From Rubrivivax sp. (GTDB taxonomy: Bacteria; Pseudomonadota; Gammaproteobacteria; Burkholderiales; Burkholderiaceae): a DNA stretch of 5,020 bases. The stretch is taken from the NCBI GenBank assembly GCA_004211235.1, contig SEEY01000345.1, positions 1 through 5,020 on the forward strand, given 5' to 3'. The notes under the pieces are model-generated. The model saw only the letters and a list, made by a program, of their open reading frames with translations, searched no databases and had not been told where the DNA came from. Below, one piece after another: positions 1 through 4,705 of the stretch. Every line of letters begins with the position of its first letter. The stretch's first letter is position 1. Made by a program: the position numbers and the translations under genes.

Positions 1-202
1 CATGGGCCGGCGCCTGGAAGACAGCATCGTCATTGGCGCGCTGCAGTGCCTGCCTGCCGCGCCGGTGCGCTTCCAGGTCACCGACGGCCCGCGCAACCAG
101 CCGGCGCGCCAGTGGCTGGGCCAGGCCACGCAGTGGCCGGCAGAACGCGTCCAAACCTTCACGCCGCCCGAAGGCGTCCACATCGAGAAAGTACTTCCGT
201 GA
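1..202 (+). CDS. FkbH-like HAD-IIIC family protein, C-terminal end (partial, 5' end outside window)
   Basis: The reading frame is open from the window's first base to the TGA at 200-202, giving 66 visible residues. The visible start MGRRLEDSIV matches the C-terminal domain of FkbH-like proteins, where a CRxxGRxxE-type motif is followed by a V-x-G/D-x-P-x-x-N-x-P-A segment; here that is VTDGPRNQPARQWLG. Known for the family: FkbH proteins carry an N-terminal HAD-type domain and load a glyceryl unit from 1,3-bisphosphoglycerate onto an acyl carrier protein, with dephosphorylation. The HAD catalytic aspartates would lie upstream and cannot be checked. The ATG at base 2 is almost certainly internal, because family members are several hundred residues long and the GR-E motif is not N-terminal. 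The ACP gene follows immediately with a GTGA overlap, which fits the role of loading that ACP. I am fairly sure of the family and unsure of the substrate. Confidence 0.72.
   Translation, partial: MGRRLEDSIVIGALQCLPAAPVRFQVTDGPRNQPARQWLGQATQWPAERVQTFTPPEGVHIEKVLP
185..191 (+). promoter_or_regulatory. Shine-Dalgarno site for the ACP gene
   Basis: The purine run GAGAAAG lies seven bases before the GTG at 199. It lies within the last codons of the FkbH-like gene. It decides the ACP start: the open frame extends upstream, but the upstream residues do not look like ACP. Confidence 0.5.
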
Positions 203-420
203 TCGAGACCGTCATTGCCGCCTTGCGCGTCGTGCTCAAGACCGAGGTCAACGCCGATACGTCCGTGCACAACACGCCGCAGTGGGACTCGCTGCGCCAC
301 ATCGAGGTCATCTTCGCGGTGGAAGACGCTACCGGCGTGCAGTTCGACGAGGCCGAGCTGGGCGAACTCAACAGCGTCGAGCGCATCGTCGCGGCGGTGC
401 AGGCCAAGCATGCGCCATGA
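199..420 (+). CDS. Stand-alone acyl carrier protein (phosphopantetheine-binding)
   Basis: A 73-residue acidic protein with the size and helix pattern of a type II acyl carrier protein. The modification site is the WDSL sequence at residues 29-32, with Ser31 as the expected 4'-phosphopantetheine attachment point. It is followed by a helix II/III pattern (HIEVIFAVEDATGVQFDEAE) and a final helix with SVERIVAAVQ. Start choice: the frame is open back to base 46, but the homologous part begins at the GTG at 199, which overlaps the preceding stop as GTGA and has a GAGAAAG ribosome binding site. The family role is to carry an acyl thioester in the cytoplasm between enzymes. Directly after an FkbH-like gene, the likely cargo is a glyceryl or related short hydroxyacyl group; that is inferred from context. 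The last 11 bases overlap the GNAT gene, which suggests coupled translation and a shared pathway. Confidence 0.88.
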   Translation: MIETVIAALRVVLKTEVNADTSVHNTPQWDSLRHIEVIFAVEDATGVQFDEAELGELNSVERIVAAVQAKHAP

Positions 421-991
421 GCTGAGCCTGGCCGGCGCCGCCTTCGGCCTGCGGCCGGTGCGCGACGACGATGCGGCCTTCATCGTCGGCCTGCGCAGCG
501 ATCCCGAGCTTGCGCGCTACCTGCATCCCACTTCGCCGAGCGTGGCGGACCAGCTTGCCTGGCTGGCGCGCTACTACGAACGGCCGGGCGACTACTACTT
601 CGTCATCGAGCGGCTGTCGACCGGCGCGGCCGAGGGCCTGATCGGCGTCTACGACATCGAAGACGGCCAGGGTGAATGGGGCCGTTGGCTGCTCAAGCCA
701 GGGTCACTTGCCGCCGTGGAAAGCGCAGCGTTGGTCTACCGCTGCGCCTTTGAATTGTTGAAGCTGGACGCCGTCCACTGCCGCACGCTCGCAGCCAACG
801 AGCGCGTCGTGTCCTTCCATGATTCCTGCGGCATCGCGGAGCGGCGTCTGCTGCCCGGCCATGTCGAGTTGCATGGCGAGCGTGTCGATTCGGTCGAGCA
901 CCGGCTGACGCGCGCCGCCTGGGCCCCCGTAGACGCCCGGCTCACGCACCTCGCCCAGCTCACCGCACGAAGGTTGCAGCGTGGCGCCTGA
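410..991 (+). CDS. GNAT family N-acyltransferase (RimJ/RimL/PseH-like)
   Basis: The 193-residue protein has a GNAT fold pattern. Residues 13-40 (GLRPVRDDDAAFIVGLRSDP followed by a helix) match the N-terminal segment of RimJ/RimL-like enzymes. A beta strand at about 76-83 (GLIGVYDI) and a segment near 90-117 cover the acyl-CoA-binding region, and residues 119-142 (with N130 and a CGI ending) match the usual 'N..vi.fyek.GF' stretch. The pyrophosphate-binding loop reads KPGSLAA near 96-102, a degenerate form of the usual Q/RxxGxG/A. The start at ATG 410 gives an N-terminus of normal length, with a weak AGG at 401-403. Members of this subgroup acetylate protein N-termini or amino sugars; PseH is an example. 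In this glycan setting an amino-sugar substrate is more likely. Because an ACP gene overlaps it, the donor could be acyl-ACP rather than acetyl-CoA, which is an inference. The gene overlaps both neighbours by 11 bases. Confidence 0.82.
   Translation: MRHELSLAGAAFGLRPVRDDDAAFIVGLRSDPELARYLHPTSPSVADQLAWLARYYERPGDYYFVIERLSTGAAEGLIGVYDIEDGQGEWGRWLLKPGSLAAVESAALVYRCAFELLKLDAVHCRTLAANERVVSFHDSCGIAERRLLPGHVELHGERVDSVEHRLTRAAWAPVDARLTHLAQLTARRLQRGA
969..973 (+). promoter_or_regulatory. Shine-Dalgarno site for the VOC gene
   Basis: GAAGG ends seven bases before the GTG at 981, inside the end of the GNAT gene. It supports GTG 981 as the start of the VOC protein, in agreement with the 11-base overlap also used at the preceding junction. 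Confidence 0.5.
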
Positions 992-1394
992 CGCGTTGCC
1001 GCAAGGCTTTCAGTTCCATCACCTCGGCTATGCCTGCGCCGACTTGGCCAGGGACCGCGCGCAGTTCGAGCGCCTGGGCTATGCCGCGGAGGGCGAGGCC
1101 TTTGAAGACCCGCTGCAAGGCATCTCCGGCCTGTTCCTGACCGGTGCCGGCCCGCGTGTCGAACTGCTGCAGAACCTGCCCGGCAGCACGACGCTGAAGG
1201 CCTGGCTGGAGCAGGGCACCCGCATTTACCACTTTGCCTATCTGGTGCCCGACATGACGCAGGCGCTCGCCTGGGCGCGTACGCAGCGTGCCATCACCAC
1301 TGTCCAGCCCGTGCCTGCCGTGGCCTTCGGCGGCCGCCGGATCGCCTTCGTGATGCTGCGCACCGGATTCATGTTGGAGTTCATCGAAGCATGA
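981..1394 (+). CDS. VOC superfamily metalloprotein, methylmalonyl-CoA epimerase/glyoxalase-like
   Basis: The 137-residue protein contains two beta-alpha-beta-beta-beta units of the vicinal oxygen chelate fold. All four expected metal-ligand positions are filled: H14 in HHLGYA, E61 in RVELLQ, H84 in IYHFAYLV and E133 at the end of MLEFIE. Order, spacing and flanking words (GYACADL, QGISGLFL, VELLQN, YHFAYLVPDM) are close to methylmalonyl-CoA epimerases, which are about 130-150 residues long. Known family chemistry includes proton abstraction next to a thioester, glyoxalase, dioxygenase and resistance reactions. The position before QG, where I recall an epimerase glutamate, is Leu here (L45-Q46-G47), so substrate or mechanism may differ. 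The GTG start overlaps the GNAT stop and has GAAGG upstream; the stop overlaps the methyltransferase start as ATGA. Its place between an acyltransferase and a methyltransferase, next to an ACP, suggests action on an acyl thioester or sugar intermediate of the same pathway (inference). Confidence 0.82.
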   Translation: MAPDALPQGFQFHHLGYACADLARDRAQFERLGYAAEGEAFEDPLQGISGLFLTGAGPRVELLQNLPGSTTLKAWLEQGTRIYHFAYLVPDMTQALAWARTQRAITTVQPVPAVAFGGRRIAFVMLRTGFMLEFIEA

Positions 1395-2122
1395 CGCAAC
1401 CCGACCTCAACGCCATCGCCCAGAAGGCCTATCTCACCGACTCGACGGGCGAAGGCTTCATCGAGCCGCTGATTCACGCGACGCAACTGCCCGGCCTGCT
1501 CGACCGCATCGGCCCCGCGCCCCAGCGTGTGCTGGAAATGGGTTTCGGCGAGGGCACCATCACCGGCCCCTTGCTGGACGCGGGCTATGACGTCGAACTG
1601 GTGGAAGGCTCCAGTGCTCTGTGTGACGACGCACGCACACGTTTCGGTGCGAAGCTCGCAGTCCACTGCAGCTACTTCGAGCGGTTCACGCCGCAGCGGC
1701 GCTTCGACCGCGTGCTGGCCTTGCATGTGCTTGAGCATGTGGTGCATGACGCTGCCGTCGTTGAAAAGATGCACGACTGGCTGGCGCCTGGCGGCCAGGT
1801 CATCGCTGTCGTGCCGAATGCCGAGTCGCTGCACCGCCAGCTCGCCGTCATGATGGGTTTGCAGCCGCAGCTCGATTCACTGTCTCCTCGCGATCACCTG
1901 GTCGGCCACCAGCGCGTCTATGACCTGGCCGGCTTCGTCTCGCTGTTCGAGAAGGCGGGCTTCGAGGTCGTCGCGCAGTTCGGTTACTTCGTCAAGACGG
2001 TGCCGAACGGCATGATGACGACGTGGAAGCCGGAACTCATCCGGTCGCTGACGCAGATCTCCGACCAACTGCCGGCGCGGCTGCTCGCCAACATCGGTCT
2101 CGTCGCCAGGCCGAAAACATGA
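1391..2122 (+). CDS. Class I SAM-dependent methyltransferase
   Basis: The 243-residue protein has a clear Rossmann-type methyltransferase core. Motif I is VLEMGFGEGTITGPLL at residues 47-62, with the G51-x-G53-x-G55 loop. E72 at the end of strand 2 (VELVEGS) is the expected SAM ribose contact. FDRVLALHVLEHV at 105-117 is the usual motif after strand 4, and a WLAPGGQVIAVVPN stretch forms strand 5. This pattern belongs to the Methyltransf_11/23 group found often in O-antigen and secondary-metabolite clusters, where members O- or N-methylate sugars or other small molecules. The ATG overlaps the VOC stop as ATGA, and a GGAG sits about 11 bases upstream, so translation is probably coupled. Candidate substrates by context are the ACP-bound acyl group or the sugar carrying it; the sequence does not decide. 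There is no transmembrane segment, so it should be cytoplasmic. Confidence 0.87.
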   Translation: MTQPDLNAIAQKAYLTDSTGEGFIEPLIHATQLPGLLDRIGPAPQRVLEMGFGEGTITGPLLDAGYDVELVEGSSALCDDARTRFGAKLAVHCSYFERFTPQRRFDRVLALHVLEHVVHDAAVVEKMHDWLAPGGQVIAVVPNAESLHRQLAVMMGLQPQLDSLSPRDHLVGHQRVYDLAGFVSLFEKAGFEVVAQFGYFVKTVPNGMMTTWKPELIRSLTQISDQLPARLLANIGLVARPKT

Positions 2123-2147
2123 GCCAGTTGGCTCGGCAATTCACGGC

Positions 2148-2175
2148 TTGGCACTCGATGCTGCGGCCATAGACT
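2148..2175 (+). promoter_or_regulatory. Putative internal sigma-70-type promoter before the glycosyltransferase at 2185
   Basis: TTGGCA at 2148-2153 (5 of 6 to TTGACA) and TAGACT at 2170-2175 (4 of 6 to TATAAT) are separated by 16 bases. The expected transcription start falls near 2182, giving a leader of only a few bases before ATG 2185. The 62-base gap is the only break in the + strand gene chain. No terminator hairpin was seen between the methyltransferase and this site, so read-through from upstream is also possible. Confidence 0.45.
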
Positions 2176-2184
2176 GCCGTGACC

Positions 2185-3135
2185 ATGGCCTTCACCACGC
2201 TCATCCCGGCCTTCAAGCCCGCCTATCTTGCGGAACTTCTCCGTGCCCTGCAGGTGCAGACGGTCCTGCCCGCCCGCGTCATCATCTCGGACGACAGTCC
2301 CGACGGCGCATTCCTCGATGCTCTGTCAGCTCCGGCCGTGCAGCCGTTGGTACAGCGGCTCAACCTGAGCGTCGTCCAAGGGCCGCGGCGTGGCGGCTGG
2401 GCCAATTGCCAGCAACTGCTGACGCTTTATGGCGGTGCAACGTCGCATTTCCATCTGCTGATGGATGACGACATTCCCTATCCCAGTTTCTACGCCCGCC
2501 ATGCGGAGGCGCACGCCTTGGCGACGAGCGGCTGTGTCGTAAGTCGACGCTGGTACGCCTCGGAGACCGGCTTGCCGCTCGCCAGCCTGCCCGTGCCGCC
2601 GGCGCTCGACGCCATGCCGCAGCGCCTCATCAGCCTGCCCGCGCCGCTGCTGTTCGAACAGATCGTCGGCACCAGCAACAACTGGCTGGGCGAGCTGTCC
2701 AACACCACGTTTGCCGCCGCTTGCCTGGACGACATGCGCCGGCCGAGCATCGGCGGAATCAACCTGCACGGCCTGGAGGACATCGGCACGATGTTGATGT
2801 GCGCCCAACGCGGGCCGCTTGCCTACATCAACGAGCATCTGGGCTTCTTTCGCACGAGTGCCGGCCAGAACTCGCAACAGCCGCTGGGGCGCGCATTCAA
2901 GCTCGGTGTCCTCGGCTGGATCGCCTTGGCGCTGGCCGCGCTGCGCGCCGGCCTTTTGACCGAGCCGCTGGTGCGCGCTGCGATCGTTCATTCGGCTGAT
3001 GTCGTGCGGCGACGCTATGCGGCGGAGCCGGACATCGAGCCCTTCATTGCCCTGCTGCCGCAGCTTGCCGCGAACGGTGAGGCCGACGAGGAGTTCATTC
3101 GCCTCTGGCACGATTTCGGAGCCACGCGCGCGTGA
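2185..3135 (+). CDS. Glycosyltransferase, family 2-like (GT-A fold)
   Basis: The 316-residue protein starts with a GT2 nucleotide-sugar domain. Strand 1 is FTTLIPAFKPAYL, VIISDDSPDG at 32-41 carries the UDP/nucleotide-binding D36-D37, and MDDDIPYP at 93-100 is the metal-binding DXD-type motif. GLEDIG at about 196-201 fits the catalytic-base E/D position of inverting GT2 enzymes. A helical C-terminal region follows; its Leu/Ala-rich stretch at about 240-258 is more likely an amphipathic or buried helix than a membrane span. ATG 2185 is chosen over the in-frame GTG at 2179 because the latter lies upstream of the predicted transcription start and adds only two residues. There is no Shine-Dalgarno before either. 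It should transfer a sugar from a nucleotide donor to a lipid-linked or protein glycan on the cytoplasmic side; donor and acceptor are unknown. The stop overlaps the next gene as GTGA. Confidence 0.82.
   Translation: MAFTTLIPAFKPAYLAELLRALQVQTVLPARVIISDDSPDGAFLDALSAPAVQPLVQRLNLSVVQGPRRGGWANCQQLLTLYGGATSHFHLLMDDDIPYPSFYARHAEAHALATSGCVVSRRWYASETGLPLASLPVPPALDAMPQRLISLPAPLLFEQIVGTSNNWLGELSNTTFAAACLDDMRRPSIGGINLHGLEDIGTMLMCAQRGPLAYINEHLGFFRTSAGQNSQQPLGRAFKLGVLGWIALALAALRAGLLTEPLVRAAIVHSADVVRRRYAAEPDIEPFIALLPQLAANGEADEEFIRLWHDFGATRA
3118..3121 (+). promoter_or_regulatory. Shine-Dalgarno site for the gene at 3132
   Basis: GGAG lies ten bases before GTG 3132. It supports that GTG as the start, together with the GTGA overlap and the fact that IDLVCATRL immediately follows as a first beta strand. 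Confidence 0.4.
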
Positions 3136-3806
3136 TCGACCTCGTCTGCGCCACCCGCCTGACCTCCGACGAGTTCTGGGGCCGCTCGGCGCTGGGCCTG
3201 TCGCTGCGCCGCATGTCGCATGACGACCGGCTCAAGCCCCGGATGTTCTACGAGAACCGCCGCGGCCTACCTTCGCTCTACAACGAGCGCATCGCGGCGG
3301 CGGACGCATCGCCCGTGATCGCCTTCATCCATGACGACGTCTGGCTGGACGACTACTTCTTCTTCGAGCATGTCATCACCGGTGTGCAGGCGTTCGACGT
3401 CATCGGCGTGGCCGGCAACAAGCGCCGCGCGCCGCTTCAACCGTCCTGGGCCTTCCCGTCCATCGAGTTCAAGTGGGATGACCGCGCCAACCTCAGCGGT
3501 GTCGTCTCGCACGGGCCATCGCCGTTCGGCACGATCTCGGCCTTCGGCCCGGTGCCGGCCGTCTGCGAGATGCTGGATGGCGTGCTGCTGGCCGCGCAGC
3601 GCGACGTGCTGCGCGCAAAGCAGGTCGGCTTCGACGAGCGCTTCGAGTTCCACTTCTACGACATGGACTTCTGCCGCAGCGCCCGCGCGTCAGGCCTGCG
3701 GCTCGGCACCTGGCCGATCGCGATCACGCATCAGAGCGAGGGCGGTTTTGGCTCCAACAGCTGGCTGGAAAGCTTCAAGACCTACATCGCCAAATGGGGT
3801 GACTAG
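3132..3806 (+). CDS. Compact GT-A type glycosyltransferase-like protein
   Basis: The 224-residue protein begins directly with strand 1 (IDLVCATRL) instead of the common VSVVIPTYN opening. It then has an ENRRGLPSLYN segment, the DXD-like FIHDDVWLDDYFF at 65-77, a VIGVAGN strand, DGVLLAAQRDVL (donor/acceptor helix region), and FDERFEFHFYDMDFC at 167-181. The last matches the acidic catalytic-base region of family 2-like transferases. The ending GTWPIAITHQSEGGFG is also typical of this group, which occurs alone or joined to tetratricopeptide or other glycosyltransferase domains in polysaccharide loci. It lacks the DDGS nucleotide-binding turn, so donor binding must use other residues. GTG 3132 overlaps the preceding stop as GTGA, and the pair is probably translated together. 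Its TAG lies in a CTAG that is also the stop of the opposite-strand gene. Family placement is fairly sure; the exact sugar is unknown. Confidence 0.78.
   Translation: MIDLVCATRLTSDEFWGRSALGLSLRRMSHDDRLKPRMFYENRRGLPSLYNERIAAADASPVIAFIHDDVWLDDYFFFEHVITGVQAFDVIGVAGNKRRAPLQPSWAFPSIEFKWDDRANLSGVVSHGPSPFGTISAFGPVPAVCEMLDGVLLAAQRDVLRAKQVGFDERFEFHFYDMDFCRSARASGLRLGTWPIAITHQSEGGFGSNSWLESFKTYIAKWGD
3803..3806. other. Shared palindromic stop (CTAG) of two convergent genes
   Basis: CTAG reads TAG on both strands. The + strand gene ends at TAG 3804-3806, and the - strand gene ends at TAG formed by the complement of 3805-3803. The two genes therefore overlap tail to tail by four bases with no intergenic space. 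Confidence 0.9.
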
Positions 3807-4597
3807 AACCACTCCACCGGCAGCGGCAGACCGACGCCCTTGAGCAGCCCCGCGCGGGCTGCTTTCAATTCGGGCGTCGGCGCAGGCCAGCGGCGGTAGA
3901 CGTGCAGGAAGTCCAGCACCACGGTCGTGTTGTTGGACGTCTCCTGCTGGCCACGGCGGGCGCCGGGGTTCACGAAGTCCTTGTGCATGACCGCGCCGCC
4001 GCCGGGCACGTGCCGTGGCATGGCGCGCGAGCACACGCCGAGCAGCCAGTCCCAGTCTTCCTGCGACGCCAGATGCGGGTCGAAGGTCAGCCCCTGCAGC
4101 AGGCTGCGCCGGTAGGCCAGGCAGTGCAGGGGAATGAAGTTCTTAACCCACAGCATGCTGATGTCGCCCCCCGAAAGCGGCGTCAACGTGCGGCTCAGTT
4201 CCGGGATGCCCGCCTGCTGGCGGTCTTCGGTGACGATGGTGATGTCGGTGAACAGCACCTGGGCGTCGGCGCGCTCGCAGTGCGGCTTGAGCGTGGCGAG
4301 GTGGTGAGGCTCGAAGGTGTCGTCGTCGTCCAGGAAGACGACCCACTCGCCGCGGGCGCGCGCCAGGCCCTGATTGCGGCTTTCCGCGGGGCCGTTCGGG
4401 CCGGTGCGCTTGAGGAAGCTGTCGGCCGGCCCAAGGTCGCGCGCGACGACCGCGGCGGTGTCGGCATCCAGCGCGTCGGCGGTGAGCAGGATCTCGAAGT
4501 CGGTGCAGGTCTGGGCACGCAAGGACGCGATCGCGCGTGCCAGCGTCGCGGGCCGGTGGTGGGTGGCCATGACGACCGAGAAGAAGGGGGCAATCAT
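3803..4597 (-). CDS. Glycosyltransferase family 2
   Basis: The 264-residue protein is a standard-length GT2 enzyme. The N-terminus FFSVVMATHHRPATLARAI is strand 1 with the first helix. NGPAESRNQGLARARGEWVVFLDDDD spans residues 68-93, with D90-D93 as the metal-binding DXD-type motif followed by FEP. FIPLHCLAYRRSLL leads to SQEDWDWLLG at 178-187, where E180-D181 is the catalytic-base motif. The usual VDDGS nucleotide-binding turn is replaced by LLTADALDAD (37-46), so the first aspartate pair is absent. ATG 4597 gives the expected N-terminus; no Shine-Dalgarno precedes it, but TAGCAT lies six bases upstream, suggesting a leaderless message. It is convergent with the two + strand transferases and divergent from the next one, so it is a separate transcription unit. 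It probably adds a sugar to the same glycan; donor and acceptor are not deducible. Confidence 0.87.
   Translation of the reverse strand: MIAPFFSVVMATHHRPATLARAIASLRAQTCTDFEILLTADALDADTAAVVARDLGPADSFLKRTGPNGPAESRNQGLARARGEWVVFLDDDDTFEPHHLATLKPHCERADAQVLFTDITIVTEDRQQAGIPELSRTLTPLSGGDISMLWVKNFIPLHCLAYRRSLLQGLTFDPHLASQEDWDWLLGVCSRAMPRHVPGGGAVMHKDFVNPGARRGQQETSNNTTVVLDFLHVYRRWPAPTPELKAARAGLLKGVGLPLPVEWF
3843..3870 (+). terminator. Likely intrinsic terminator for the + strand chain, inside the opposing gene
   Basis: AGCAGCCC at 3843-3850 and GGGCTGCT at 3856-3863 form a perfect eight-pair GC-rich stem around a five-base CGCGC loop. TTTCAATT follows on the + strand. It begins 37 bases after the + strand stop. 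On the - strand the stem is followed by CAAGG and no T-run, so it should act on + strand transcripts. The T-tract is short and interrupted, so strength is uncertain. Confidence 0.45.
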
Positions 4598-4603
4598 CGT
4601 CGG

Positions 4604-4609
4604 ATGCTA
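4604..4609 (-). promoter_or_regulatory. Putative -10 element of the - strand glycosyltransferase
   Basis: Read on the - strand, TAGCAT (4 of 6 to TATAAT) is followed by six bases and then ATG 4597, so the expected +1 is the A of the start codon. The best -35 candidate is TTGGGC at 4634-4629, with a long 19-base spacer, which is weak. No ribosome binding site lies between. Confidence 0.4.
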
Positions 4610-4690
4610 GGCCAGCGCTGCGGTGGCCGCCCAATGATTTGGCGCCGGGGCTGCCGGCTTCTCGCGCAATGGCAGGTCTGGGCACTTCGT

Positions 4691-4696
4691 TAGCAT
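4691..4696 (+). promoter_or_regulatory. Putative -10 element of the divergent + strand glycosyltransferase
   Basis: TAGCAT with the same following bases (C, then GAC) as the opposite promoter lies nine bases before ATG 4706. The expected +1 falls about 0-4 bases from the start codon. I see no convincing -35 at a normal distance and no Shine-Dalgarno. The 108-base intergenic region 4598-4705 holds nothing else recognisable. Confidence 0.38.
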
Positions 4697-4705
4697 CGAC
4701 TGATC

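Noticed and set aside
215..409. Upstream in-frame extension of the GNAT gene
   Set aside because: Its translation is Ser/Arg/Cys-rich and is the ACP gene read in another frame; the GNAT homology begins at ATG 410.
1238..1834. - strand open frame (198 codons) opposite the VOC and methyltransferase genes
   Set aside because: It spans the junction of two well-supported + strand genes and shows no family motif.
2896..2955. Possible transmembrane segment in the glycosyltransferase
   Set aside because: The Leu/Ala-rich stretch is single, broken by an Arg and lies in a helical C-terminal domain; a buried helix explains it better.
2326..3111. - strand open frame (261 codons) opposite the GT2 gene
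   Set aside because: It is Gln/Arg/Gly-rich, without domain motifs, and fully antisense to a supported gene.
3902..4693. Long + strand open frame (263 codons) opposite the glycosyltransferase
   Set aside because: It is the antisense of a clear GT2 gene in a GC-rich genome, and its translation has low-complexity Arg/Gly/Val-rich composition with no recognisable domain.
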